Shown piece by piece: positions 1 to 7,920 of a DNA stretch of 63,434 nucleotides. Made by a program: the position numbers and the translations under genes. The DNA is from a virus. The DNA is taken from IMG/VR virus record IMGVR_UViG_3300020446_000010, positions 1-63,434 of that record. One strand, given 5' to 3'. Position 1 is the stretch's first letter, and the number at the start of each line of letters is the position of its first letter. The notes under the pieces are model-generated. The model was given only the letters and a program-made list of their open reading frames with translations. It searched no databases and had not been told where the DNA came from.

Positions 1-1886
1 TTCTCCTCCTGCTCTTTTGTGTCTTGCTCAATCACGTTGCCAGCAAACACTTGAAACGTTGAGCCTGTCGTTGCGTAATTTTCAATCTTAGTTGACAGCC
101 CGAACTCATAAGTTTTGTTAGGCTCTATATCATAGCCTTGGCTGTATCTACCCTCAGGGGTGTTGCTTGTATATATTTTTACAAGCTCAAGCTCCACGGC
201 AATGTAACTTTTATACTCTTCACTTCCAACGGTGTAGTATATAATATAATTAGCCGTTTCTTTGCCTTGTTTTAGCTCTACCCTGTCAAAGTATACCTCT
301 TTCGTAATTTCGCTCTGTAACTGTCTCAAAATGCGCTGGAAAATGTTGTCTCTCATTTTTAAGTAGGCATGATTTTTTATTTGCTCGCTCCAGCTTTTTT
401 TGATAGCTTCTAAACCCTGCTTCCCTGATACGTTTGCACTATCTGAAAGCTCCGCAATAGCCATCTTGTCGTTGTCATAGTCATAGACTTTGCCGTTGAC
501 TGTAAACGTCCTGCTGTGAAGCCGTTCTTCAACCTGAAACGGTAGGTTTCCTTCGGCGTATCTGTACTGGACCTCTTCGATGGCGTCATCAATGTCTTCT
601 ATCTCTTGTGAATTTAACCCAGTATCAAGAAGCTTTCCAGTGTCTAGGTCAAACAGCCTTACGCTGTAACCCATTAGGTTATCGTCCCAGTAACTCGGAG
701 CATGTATTATATATATATTACCTCCCACGTGGTCCACGCTGAAGCTGTCCACTGTCTGATTAAAAAATCTAAGCGTTGACTCTTCGAAGTAGTTGGGCGC
801 TGTTTCTTTGGTCGCTTCAACCACGTCCTGAATAGTTATATTCTGAGGCTTTACGTTGACCTGCTTTGAATTTAAAACTGCCTGCTTTTTAGCCTTAGGC
901 TTTGACGGGGTTTTGTCCCCGCCTTTGCCTATTATATGCTCTACTGCTTTTTGAGCCTGTCCCATTGCGTAAACTGCTTCACGCTCTTTGTTTTCTAGAT
1001 GCTTAATCCAGCCGTTGATGTACGCCTGACTGTTGAGGTCGCTATCTTTAGGCTCCAGCCCACAAATACCTGTCAGGTACCATGCGCCTATCTCTGCTAC
1101 TAATTCCTCTTTGCTGTAAAGCTCATTTCCGAAGCTAGCCTTTGGCGATGTCACGCCTTCTCTCTTGAGTCTGTTCTTGTGACCTGTACTGTGGATTAGC
1201 TCATGAAATAAAGTTTTGTAATAGCTCGCTGTGTCAACGAAATTCTCAGGATTTGGCATTTGCACCTTGTCGATAGATGGGCTGTAATACGCCTGATTTC
1301 CGCCGTGTCTCAGTTGAGGGGCTTTATTATAATTATTATATATATCATCCGCTGACGGGATAGCTACATGCTCAGGGTTTTGTGGTGTATCGTCAACCTT
1401 TGTCTCGATACCGTCCGCCTGCTCGATGTTAAAAACTGTATGATAAATCAAGCTCCAGCACTCAGTCAAAGTTTTGTTTTGCACGTCCTGAGGAAGTTTA
1501 TAACCTGCCTTGATAACGGCTCTTTCATTGGGGAAATATTTGCCTGTTTCTGTAACTCTAAATGAACGGTTCCAAAATACAATCCCTGTACCCTTTTCGC
1601 CTTTCTTGACATGACCTCCAGCTTCTGAAATAGCTTTGTAAGTTGCCCATTCGCCTGAACTGTAATTTTCAGCTCTTGCAATAGCACTCAAAAGCATTCT
1701 GTTGACGCCTGTATAATTTCTACGGCTAGTGTAATTCAGCGGAGCATACAACGTGCCGTCAGCCATGCGCCACGGTTTGAACCATTGTAGACCCTCCTCT
1801 TTTAAGCCCTTTAAAACGGCTTGATTAACTTTGTTAAAAGCGTTGTTTTTACTGTTCTTTTTTGTAGTGTTAACTTGTGTTTTCAT
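1..1886 (-). CDS. ArdC-like antirestriction/ssDNA-binding metallopeptidase, 3'-truncated by the window edge
   Basis: The reading frame is open from an ATG at 1886 to the window edge (at least 628 residues; no stop seen). Residues ~15-110 match the ArdC N-terminal ssDNA-binding domain (aromatic WFKPW, then NYTSRRNYTGVN, EWATYK and a GG.VKKGEKGT segment). A zinc-peptidase motif HELIH lies at residues 228-232, followed by STGH and a downstream YSKEELVAEIGA helix that would give the third metal ligand. After a Lys/Pro-rich linker near residue 320, the rest resembles polyvalent-protein associated domains of mobile elements. Known ArdC proteins protect incoming DNA from restriction; here that role is inferred. 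The gene is divergent from the GroEL operon. A near-consensus promoter (TTG, 19 nt, TAATTTAG) lies in the ~75 nt upstream of the start. Confidence 0.85.
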   Translation of the reverse strand, partial: MKTQVNTTKKNSKNNAFNKVNQAVLKGLKEEGLQWFKPWRMADGTLYAPLNYTSRRNYTGVNRMLLSAIARAENYSSGEWATYKAISEAGGHVKKGEKGTGIVFWNRSFRVTETGKYFPNERAVIKAGYKLPQDVQNKTLTECWSLIYHTVFNIEQADGIETKVDDTPQNPEHVAIPSADDIYNNYNKAPQLRHGGNQAYYSPSIDKVQMPNPENFVDTASYYKTLFHELIHSTGHKNRLKREGVTSPKASFGNELYSKEELVAEIGAWYLTGICGLEPKDSDLNSQAYINGWIKHLENKEREAVYAMGQAQKAVEHIIGKGGDKTPSKPKAKKQAVLNSKQVNVKPQNITIQDVVEATKETAPNYFEESTLRFFNQTVDSFSVDHVGGNIYIIHAPSYWDDNLMGYSVRLFDLDTGKLLDTGLNSQEIEDIDDAIEEVQYRYAEGNLPFQVEERLHSRTFTVNGKVYDYDNDKMAIAELSDSANVSGKQGLEAIKKSWSEQIKNHAYLKMRDNIFQRILRQLQSEITKEVYFDRVELKQGKETANYIIYYTVGSEEYKSYIAVELELVKIYTSNTPEGRYSQGYDIEPNKTYEFGLSTKIENYATTGSTFQVFAGNVIEQDTKEQEE

Positions 1887-2423
1887 AGTGTAAATATTAA
1901 ATTAAATTTTGTGATTAACTGGGGCTAAATTACAATTATTAACCAATAAAACAAATTTTATTAACAATTATTTTTATTCCACTGGACCCAAATACCTTGG
2001 CAACCCGCACCAGTGTTAACCTTTGGGAGCATAAATTTTTTTTCAAATTTGTATGATTTACTAATATAATTAGATGCAATAAGAGGGGTTATTTCGTGTC
2101 CCTATGCGTCTCAATGTGAAATGTTTTGACCTAGGGGACAGAAAAAGGTAAATTTTAGCTGTGGTCCCGCATGAATACTGGGAAAAAAAGGTAAAAAGTT
2201 GACTTGCATTGACCAAAAAGTCGACCCCGTGGACCGAACAAAAACGTTTTCCAAAATCGGTGTCGGTCGTCAGCTTGATACATAACCCGTTGGTTCTCGA
2301 TAACTGATGTGTAACCAAAAATGGACATTAACTATGTTATATATATTGTACACCCTTATTTGTCCAGCTTCGGTAACACATATATTTGTTGTATATTTGA
2401 TATAAATAATTAAATAATATATA
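1887..2423. other. 537-nt gene-free divergent control region
   Basis: No convincing gene is seen on either strand. The segment separates the minus-strand ArdC-like gene from the plus-strand GroEL operon, so it should hold both promoters. It has several small inverted repeats, for example CACTGG at 1980-1985 with CCAGTG at 2010-2015. Its middle (about 1980-2300) is less AT-rich than the flanks. A structured RNA is possible but not demonstrated. Confidence 0.6.
2360..2399 (+). promoter_or_regulatory. Bacteroidetes-type promoter for the GroEL operon
   Basis: TTG at 2360-2362 is followed after 18 nt by TATATTTG at 2381-2388, matching the Bacteroidetes -33 TTG / -7 TAnnTTTG consensus. A second TATATTTG lies at 2392-2399, so two start sites are possible. 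The first gene starts at 2424. Confidence 0.6.
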
Positions 2424-2630
2424 ATGGACGGTATTGAAAACAGTATTAGAGAAAAACTATTAAAACAGATTGAAGGAGAGTTGTCTGCTGACGCAGTAGT
2501 AAACCCTGAAGTATTTAAAGTGTTAACTGACTTCTACATAAACTTCATGCATTTAAAAGCAAATGAGAAGGCTATGAGAGATGCTAATAAAGCAGCAATG
2601 CAACCCCCTGGCAATCCTTTGAAAAAATAA
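2424..2630 (+). CDS. Small hypothetical protein (68 aa)
   Basis: First gene after the promoter pair at 2381-2399. The predicted protein is largely helical with a charged N-terminus and a Pro-rich end (QPPGNPLKK). No domain is recognised, and no signal peptide or membrane segment is visible. The start is an ATG after an AT-rich leader with no Shine-Dalgarno sequence, as for most genes here. Its place at the head of the chaperonin operon suggests early or high expression, but gives no function. Confidence 0.6.
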   Translation: MDGIENSIREKLLKQIEGELSADAVVNPEVFKVLTDFYINFMHLKANEKAMRDANKAAMQPPGNPLKK

Positions 2631-2632
2631 AC

Positions 2633-2776
2633 ATGGAAGCTACCATAACATTCATGCCTCCCTATCAACTTATGGCAGGGGTGTCTTTTTTTCCAGAAGA
2701 ATTTAAAGATGGTAAACATTATTGGAATGAATTTACAGTGTATATCTTTATTTTTAGCATAAAGTTAGAATGGTAA
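2633..2776 (+). CDS. Small hypothetical protein (47 aa)
   Basis: ATG two nt after the previous stop, reading to TAA at 2774-2776. The product is aromatic-rich (several Phe, Tyr and Trp) with a hydrophobic C-terminal third (VYIFIFSIKLEW). Close spacing and the absence of another frame support it, but it has no recognisable family and could be spurious. Confidence 0.4.
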   Translation: MEATITFMPPYQLMAGVSFFPEEFKDGKHYWNEFTVYIFIFSIKLEW

Positions 2777-2824
2777 AACATTTTTTCTTATGTTTGTATC
2801 ATTAAAATTTAATTCAATTACACT

Positions 2825-2899
2825 ATGAAACTATTTAACTTCTTTTTAGGACTATCAATCGGACTATCTGTATCTCTAATACTTATAGTGAACTCATGA
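2825..2899 (+). CDS. 24-aa single-span membrane peptide overlapping the GroEL start
   Basis: A tiny ORF that opens with Met-Lys, continues as an unbroken hydrophobic helix from about residue 4 to 22, and ends Val-Asn-Ser. It stops in an ATGA overlap, where its TGA (2897-2899) shares bases with the GroEL ATG (2896). The geometry suggests translational coupling to GroEL. It may act as a leader peptide or as a small membrane protein in its own right. Coding status is inferred from position only. Confidence 0.4.
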   Translation: MKLFNFFLGLSIGLSVSLILIVNS

Positions 2900-4485
2900 T
2901 AGAAAAGGACATTACATTAGAACCTAAGGATTCCTTATTAGAAGGTGTTAGGGTTCTTAAGGATGCTGTGGGCTCAACTCTTGGACCAAACGGTTCTACC
3001 GTATTGCTAGAGGACGAGCTTGGAAAACCACACACCACAAAAGATGGTGTTACGGTGGCTAAATCAATTAACTTATCGGACCCAGTACAACACTTGGGTA
3101 TGTCTGTAGTAAGACAAGCTTCTATGAAAACAGCTGATGATGCAGGTGACGGAACTACTACTTCTGTGGTTGTAGCGCATGAACTTATCTCTGTAGCGAG
3201 TGAAGAGCTAAAAAAAGACAAAACTCTTAATATTTATGAGTTATGTGCACACCTCAGCTCAGAAATGAATGAAGCTGTAGAATATGTAAAACGTAAATCT
3301 ATTGACGCTGATAAGGAATTATTATCTAATGTAGCTAGAATATCAGCTAACAACGATAAAGAAATAGGAGACCTCATCTCTAATGCCTACGAAACGCTAG
3401 GTAAGAACACTATATTTACCATAGAAGAAGCTATGAGTGATAAAACGTGGGTAGAAGAAATAGAGGGTACTCGTATTAAGAAAGGATACGCTAGTAGTTA
3501 TCTTATTAATGACAAGGAGAAGGGTAGGGTTATGTACGAACACGGGGTAATATTAGTTTCAGATAAAAAAATCGAAACTATAGAGAGTATTATGACTCTA
3601 CTCAAGTTCTCCGTCACAAATGCAAAACCTCTTGTTATTGTGTCTGAAGTTAGCGAACAAGTACAAAACGCACTCAACGTAAATAAAGCTAGTGGTAAGT
3701 TAAACGTAAATGTAGTTGCTCCAGAAGGAGTAGGTACTTCTAGGTTTGAACTGTTAGAGGATTTATCTATCATGACTGGTGCAACACTTGTAAGCGATGA
3801 AACTGGAGACAATCTAGCTCACATAACCCCAGATATGTTAGGTAAATTCAAGAAAATTATATCTACACCTTCAGAAACCACTATAGTTTTACCCAGCGAA
3901 ACGGCTGACGCCGTTGTTAATAGACGTGAGGAAGTAGAAAACATACTTGCCAAAAATACAGACAAGTATTTAACGTATCATATAAAAGACCGCCTCTCCA
4001 GGTTGTACGGAGGTGTGGCTGCTTTGCATGTTGGAGCTTTTACAGAGGTTGAAATGAAGGAGAAAAAAGACCGAGTGGATGACGCTGTACAAGCAGCAAG
4101 AGCAGCTTTGGAACAGGGAGTAGTTCCTGGTGGAGGTGTGTCTTATTTAAACGCAGCTAAAAGAGCTGAAAGAAAAATAAAATCATCAAAAAACAGGTAT
4201 GCTAAGGTGGCAAACAAAATTATACACCTAAGTCTACAAGAACCTATTTATAAAATATTAAGCAATAGCAACTGTAATCACGAAAAGGTAATGACTTCAG
4301 TATACAAGTCGCCTAGATTTAATTATGGATATGATGCCAAAAACAATAAATACGGCGATTTAATATCTATGGGTATAGTTGACCCATTTAAAGTAGTCAA
4401 AAACGTGTTACATAACTCAGTTTCTGTAGCAACTAATATTTTAACAACAGATGTTTGTGTAACTAACAGGCGGGCTGATGGCTAA
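2896..4485 (+). CDS. groEL: Phage-encoded chaperonin GroEL (Hsp60)
   Basis: At 529 residues this is a nearly full-length Hsp60. ATP-binding and catalytic signatures are intact: TLGPNG (28-33), KDGVTVA with Asp50 (E. coli Asp52), GDGTTTS with Asp85 (Asp87), and VDDAVQAARAALEQGVVPGGG with Asp396 (Asp398). The apical region (about 190-370) aligns in outline but is divergent (YASSYLIND, VILVSDKKIETIESI), as expected for a phage chaperonin with its own substrate or co-chaperonin. The C-terminus lacks the Gly-Gly-Met tail of bacterial GroEL. It is presumably a cytosolic folding machine for abundant or difficult virion proteins. A GroES gene lies about 1.3 kb downstream in the same operon, and a second, tandem GroES-like protein is at 20936. 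The gene starts within a 24-aa peptide ORF and overlaps the next gene by 8 nt. Confidence 0.95.
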   Translation: MIEKDITLEPKDSLLEGVRVLKDAVGSTLGPNGSTVLLEDELGKPHTTKDGVTVAKSINLSDPVQHLGMSVVRQASMKTADDAGDGTTTSVVVAHELISVASEELKKDKTLNIYELCAHLSSEMNEAVEYVKRKSIDADKELLSNVARISANNDKEIGDLISNAYETLGKNTIFTIEEAMSDKTWVEEIEGTRIKKGYASSYLINDKEKGRVMYEHGVILVSDKKIETIESIMTLLKFSVTNAKPLVIVSEVSEQVQNALNVNKASGKLNVNVVAPEGVGTSRFELLEDLSIMTGATLVSDETGDNLAHITPDMLGKFKKIISTPSETTIVLPSETADAVVNRREEVENILAKNTDKYLTYHIKDRLSRLYGGVAALHVGAFTEVEMKEKKDRVDDAVQAARAALEQGVVPGGGVSYLNAAKRAERKIKSSKNRYAKVANKIIHLSLQEPIYKILSNSNCNHEKVMTSVYKSPRFNYGYDAKNNKYGDLISMGIVDPFKVVKNVLHNSVSVATNILTTDVCVTNRRADG

Positions 4486-4717
4486 TGGAAATCAATTTAT
4501 AAGCAGTAACTGGCAGATACTCGCATCTTTTGCTTTGGCTGTATTTACGGCAGGAGGAATATTTGCCGAGTTTACTGCTCTTAAGAACGAATTAACTTTG
4601 GTCCATGAAAGATTGGACGAAAAAGTTGTTACAATAGAAAAGCTCGAAGGTCGGGTCTTGGATATTGAAAAAGAATTAGAATACGAAAAAGGATTTTTAG
4701 AAGGAAGAAAAAAGTAA
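4478..4717 (+). CDS. Small membrane-anchored coiled-coil protein (79 aa)
   Basis: Overlaps the end of groEL by 8 nt. One membrane helix is predicted at about residues 13-31 (ILASFALAVFTAGGIFAEF), followed by a heptad-rich charged coiled coil to the C-terminus. This topology fits small phage membrane proteins such as inner-membrane spanins or holin accessories. No lysis gene is adjacent and there is no family match, so the function is left open. Confidence 0.65.
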   Translation: MANGNQFISSNWQILASFALAVFTAGGIFAEFTALKNELTLVHERLDEKVVTIEKLEGRVLDIEKELEYEKGFLEGRKK

Positions 4718-4740
4718 ACATAGTGTCCAAGAAAATCATT

Positions 4741-4887
4741 ATGTGCAGCCAGTGCTATGAAGAATTTGAAAACGGATATGATTATAGAATGCACTGGGAA
4801 AAAGAACATTTCTATCCTTATGTAAAAAAGAACGGATTTAACTATAAGCAAGCACAAAAAGACAGAAAAAGGAAATATGATTCATAA
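4741..4887 (+). CDS. C2H2 zinc-finger microprotein (48 aa)
   Basis: Begins MCSQCYEEFENGYDY and contains Cys-x2-Cys-x12-His-x4-His, the spacing of a classical C2H2 zinc finger (first Cys at residue 2, last His at residue 20). The C-terminus is strongly basic (QKDRKRKYDS), which suggests nucleic-acid contact. A GTG at 4723, six nt after the previous gene, would add six residues. It overlaps the next gene by 11 nt. The motif is visible; DNA or RNA binding is inferred. Confidence 0.5.
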   Translation: MCSQCYEEFENGYDYRMHWEKEHFYPYVKKNGFNYKQAQKDRKRKYDS

Positions 4888-5032
4888 AATTCAAAAAACT
4901 ATATTTGGAACATACAGAGTTTTATGGAAAGCTAATGATGGTATTAGAGCAGGTCATGAAGATTTTAATACAGAAAACGAAGCAAACAACTTTGCAAAAA
5001 AATTAACTGATGACTGGAACTATACTGTATGA
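4877..5032 (+). CDS. Small hypothetical protein (51 aa)
   Basis: Starts inside the end of the zinc-finger ORF (11-nt overlap) and ends one base before the next likely start. The sequence begins MIHKIQKTIFGTYRVLWKAN and looks like a small beta-hairpin plus helix protein. Tight packing supports translation; no function can be assigned. Confidence 0.5.
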   Translation: MIHKIQKTIFGTYRVLWKANDGIRAGHEDFNTENEANNFAKKLTDDWNYTV

Positions 5033-5033
5033 T

Positions 5034-5816
5034 ATGAAAAAAGGTACTCCTGCTTATCAAGAACAGGAGGACGGCTCCGCAAAGCCAACTATAATACCTT
5101 ACGAAAATCCTATGCCTGAAATAGACATCAATACTATTTTAGTTCCTGCAAAAAAAATGTTGCCAAATTGGTATAAAAAACTTGATAAAGGGGAGCATTT
5201 TGAATATGACCAAACTTTGACAGTAAAGACCTGCACATCTTTTATAACTCTTTTCCAAAATTCTTATTGCTTTGTAACTCCTATAGATTTTGAAATACAC
5301 GTAGAAAGGTTAGGTTGGGATGTAGAGTATGATAAAGAAGACTACCACGCACAATACATAAATTTTACATCACATACAAATTCAAAAATGCAGGAAGTTA
5401 TTGAAATGGGTGGTATGCAAGAAAATCAATTAGGTCCATATTGGGACAAAAACTACATAAACATAAAAATGGAGACTGCAATCAATATAAAATCTAAGAA
5501 AGGTAGAGTGGATTTTGTTATGATGGATGCTTTTTGGTGGATACCAGATTCACCTCTACAAGCAATGCAAGGCGTGTTACCTGTACTGGACAATTACGAT
5601 ACGTCACTTAATATAAACTTGTGGATTAGAAAAGACAAAACTAAAAAGGTTATTATAAAAAAAGGCACTCCACTAGGTGTCTTTTACTCTCCTACAGGTA
5701 AGGTCGAGTTTGAAAAAGCAAAAATTGATTCAGAACTTACAAAAATAGGCATGTATCCTGTTGAGGCTAGGAAATGCCCTTATGCATATAATTTGAAAGA
5801 TGAAAGTAATAGGTAA
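5034..5816 (+). CDS. Conserved hypothetical phage protein (260 aa)
   Basis: Start placed at the ATG at 5034, one base after the preceding stop. An in-frame ATG at 5010 would add eight residues but overlaps the upstream gene. The protein has an N-terminal PAKKMLPNWYKKL segment, a mostly beta-rich middle, and a C-terminal KKGTPLGVFYSP stretch. I recall similar uncharacterised proteins in marine phages but cannot name a family with confidence. It lies between GroEL and GroES and overlaps GroES by 17 nt. No membrane or signal segment is visible. Confidence 0.75.
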   Translation: MKKGTPAYQEQEDGSAKPTIIPYENPMPEIDINTILVPAKKMLPNWYKKLDKGEHFEYDQTLTVKTCTSFITLFQNSYCFVTPIDFEIHVERLGWDVEYDKEDYHAQYINFTSHTNSKMQEVIEMGGMQENQLGPYWDKNYINIKMETAINIKSKKGRVDFVMMDAFWWIPDSPLQAMQGVLPVLDNYDTSLNINLWIRKDKTKKVIIKKGTPLGVFYSPTGKVEFEKAKIDSELTKIGMYPVEARKCPYAYNLKDESNR

Positions 5817-6057
5817 AAATATATTATTAAAAAGAATAGAAGAACAGATAACTAACGATGTTGGTATAATCTACACTAAATCTTTAGATAAAAACATAAG
5901 ATACGCAAAAGCTGAGGTAGTTCAGTCAGGAGAAAGTGTTGATGTTTGCAAAAATAAAGATGTAATTTATTTTGACGTGGCTCAATCTAGTGAAATTAGG
6001 ATTGAGGAGAAAAAATATATAGTAATAGACGAAAAAGCAATAGTAGCAATAATATGA
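5800..6057 (+). CDS. groES: GroES-like co-chaperonin (85 aa)
   Basis: Single GroES-fold domain of near-canonical length. It has an N-terminal VIGKNILLKRIEE strand, a short mobile-loop region with GIIYTKSL, a central AEVVQSGESV turn, a KDVIYFD strand, and a C-terminal KKYIVIDEKAIVAII strand. It is divergent from host GroES, but the order of strands and the terminal ILAI-like segment are clear. It presumably caps the phage GroEL encoded upstream in the same operon. It overlaps the preceding gene by 17 nt and the following one by 4 nt (ATGA). Confidence 0.8.
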   Translation: MKVIGKNILLKRIEEQITNDVGIIYTKSLDKNIRYAKAEVVQSGESVDVCKNKDVIYFDVAQSSEIRIEEKKYIVIDEKAIVAII

Positions 6058-6668
6058 AAGTAGGAGAGATACCACAACCTTATTTTGTTCTTCCTTACGA
6101 AAATCACGAGAAAAGGAAAGCAGACACGATAAATCTTATTAAAACTGCTGAAGGTCGTTCTGTAGAGGACGCTTGGACAAAGGTTAGCATGACTGATTTA
6201 GGTGTAAATGCAAGAAGAACATATTATGATACTGACCTAGAAAAAGATTTTAACCCAATGTTTGAAAAATTCAACGAATGGATGAATGACAGATTAGACG
6301 TCCCGCATTGGCAAAGAACAATATTAGACTTGTGGTATATGGAATATGAGCAAGGGGATTGGGTAAAATGGCACACACATCCTTTATCAACATATTCTGC
6401 TGTTTACTTTTTACACATGCCAGAGCCAAAAGACGCTATATCATTTAGAACTTTTGATAAGCAACATTACATTCCTAAAGTAAAAGAAGGAGACATTATA
6501 TTTTTTAATTCAATGATACCTCATTCTACAATTTGCACATCTGAGCTTGGTAAAATATCTATTAATTTTAACATAAAAGCAGGGTTTCACGACAAGTATG
6601 CTGAAGCAGTCAGAACTCAGCTAGAGATAGTTGACAAAGGAGAGGATGCAACAGTGGAGGTTATTTGA
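6054..6668 (+). CDS. 2OG/Fe(II) oxygenase-like (cupin-fold) protein
   Basis: 204 residues with a double-stranded beta-helix signature. The metal ligands appear to be WHTHP (His107, His109) and a distal IPHST (His157), with GDIIFFNSM before the distal His and KISINFNI after it, where a 2OG-contacting residue is expected. The HxH instead of HxD is typical of one phage/marine subfamily of putative 2OG oxygenases. The substrate is unknown and could be protein, nucleotide or small molecule. It starts with a 4-nt overlap with groES and is not part of the prolyl-hydroxylase operon at 41249. Confidence 0.75.
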   Translation: MKVGEIPQPYFVLPYENHEKRKADTINLIKTAEGRSVEDAWTKVSMTDLGVNARRTYYDTDLEKDFNPMFEKFNEWMNDRLDVPHWQRTILDLWYMEYEQGDWVKWHTHPLSTYSAVYFLHMPEPKDAISFRTFDKQHYIPKVKEGDIIFFNSMIPHSTICTSELGKISINFNIKAGFHDKYAEAVRTQLEIVDKGEDATVEVI

Positions 6669-7398
6669 TGAAGACTTTAGTCCAACATACAACCTAAAAC
6701 TGGACTTTGAGTATGGTGAGTACGATTTCTTGTTTTTTGATGAACCAATCTGTAATTACGATTTAACAAGCGTCAGAAGCAAAATAAATTCTTTCGACCA
6801 ACTAAGATACTTCGCTGAAGTTTTTTTTTACTTAAATCCTGATGTTGAACTTAAAATGCTACAAGGGATATTCCAAACACTAGGTAATAGAGAATTTGGT
6901 AAGACTATAAGAACTTACGGGAAGAAAAGGGTTGTAAGTATGTGTGAAGACGTATACAGAGATAGAAAAGTTCCATACTGCAATCAGTGGAGAAAAATAC
7001 TCTTTAATCCAAATAAAATAATAAGCTCAGAAGAAAAAATGTCTATTGCTGGTGTTTTATTTAAAAAACACATCAGTATCACAAAAGATGATGTTTGGAA
7101 TACAGTTCAAGAGATTATTGCAAGAAACGAAGTAATTACTGATGTAAAAATCGCTTCTAATTTAAGAATTAGCCAAAAGACCATACAAAGGACAATGACT
7201 AAAGATATGAGGAGGCAAATTAAAATATCTAATGCTTTCATAAAACGAAACAACAAAGTTAATGAAATAATAGAGTATATAGATTTGTTGTCTGAAGGAG
7301 GCAATGACGTTAAAATTAGAGAGCTTAGAAAGTTTGTAGCTGTCAAAGATTATAGTTTGATTAAAGAAGCTTTTTCTAAGTATAAAGAGTCTCTTTAG
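6646..7398 (+). CDS. Hypothetical protein with C-terminal helix-turn-helix
   Basis: 250 residues. The ATG at 6646 is preceded by a good AAAGGAG ribosome binding site, one of few in this window, which overlaps the end of the oxygenase gene. The N-terminal ~120 residues are acidic and aromatic with no recognised domain. Around residues 165-190, DVKIASNLRISQKTIQRTM has the pattern of a helix-turn-helix. It may be a DNA-binding regulator or a replication/packaging accessory. Its 3' end overlaps the convergent gene at 7376 by 23 nt. Confidence 0.7.
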   Translation: MQQWRLFDEDFSPTYNLKLDFEYGEYDFLFFDEPICNYDLTSVRSKINSFDQLRYFAEVFFYLNPDVELKMLQGIFQTLGNREFGKTIRTYGKKRVVSMCEDVYRDRKVPYCNQWRKILFNPNKIISSEEKMSIAGVLFKKHISITKDDVWNTVQEIIARNEVITDVKIASNLRISQKTIQRTMTKDMRRQIKISNAFIKRNNKVNEIIEYIDLLSEGGNDVKIRELRKFVAVKDYSLIKEAFSKYKESL

Positions 7399-7861
7399 TT
7401 TTTTTATTCATTTGTTTTATCAGTTGACGATATATTTTATCCTGAAAGTTAGCTCCTTTAAATAATTCATTTTGATAAGGGTCCTCTGATATAACCTCCT
7501 CGCCTGTAAGTTTTTTATAAGTTTGATTGCAAATTAGCTTTGCTTTTTTAGTGAGTTCATATAGTGCCGCTTCATGACCTTGCTTTTCTCTCCACATTTT
7601 TATATATCCAGATTCAGTCATTTCTTTAAATTTTGACCTTTGCCAGTTTATTGTATGTGCTATCTTAACAAATTCTTTTTTTGTAAATAAATCGCTGTCG
7701 TATAAATAAAGAAGAACTTCTAATTCTGTAGAGGATAGGTCGTATTTTCTCTTTATATAATATCTAACTATCCTCCAATTTTTTAGAAAATTATGCTTTT
7801 TTTCTCTAGAGAAATACTTTTTTTTGCCTCTCTTATATATTTTTGGCTTGTCTCTACTCAT
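7376..7861 (-). CDS. Winged-helix (MarR-like) DNA-binding protein
   Basis: 161 residues on the minus strand, alone within a long plus-strand block. A very basic N-terminus (residues 1-20) precedes a winged-helix core: LSSTELEVLLYLYDSDLFTKKEFVKIAH, then the recognition-helix region NWQRSKFKEMTESGYIKMWRE and the wing KQGHEAALYELTKKAKLI. This is the layout of MarR-type regulators. Orientation and position between two plus-strand blocks suggest a transcription factor, possibly controlling the promoter at 7907 or the GroEL operon. Its start (7861) is divergent from the next plus-strand gene. Confidence 0.75.
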   Translation of the reverse strand: MSRDKPKIYKRGKKKYFSREKKHNFLKNWRIVRYYIKRKYDLSSTELEVLLYLYDSDLFTKKEFVKIAHTINWQRSKFKEMTESGYIKMWREKQGHEAALYELTKKAKLICNQTYKKLTGEEVISEDPYQNELFKGANFQDKIYRQLIKQMNKKTKETLYT

Positions 7862-7906
7862 GAATTAGATTGAAATACCACATAAAATTAACCTTTTTTT
7901 TATTAT

Positions 7907-7914
7907 TATCTTTG
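7907..7914 (+). promoter_or_regulatory. Candidate -7 promoter element for the small-protein cassette
   Basis: TATCTTTG matches TAnnTTTG and ends six nt before the ATG at 7921, so a transcript from it would be leaderless or nearly so. No TTG lies at the ideal -33 distance. Confidence 0.35.
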
Positions 7915-7920
7915 TCGAGT

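Noticed and set aside
2070-2318. 82-codon minus-strand ORF in the 537-nt gap.
   Set aside because: Composition is unlike the other proteins, no motif is present, and it overlaps hairpin-forming segments and lies opposite the promoter region.
2883-3221. Minus-strand ORF opposite the GroEL N-terminus.
   Set aside because: GroEL frame is unambiguous; the antisense product is Ser/Thr/Val-rich shadow sequence.
7870-7920. N-terminal extension of the 94-aa basic protein that looks like a signal peptide.
   Set aside because: It requires a TTG start and covers the probable promoter TATCTTTG; the ATG at 7921 is a better start.
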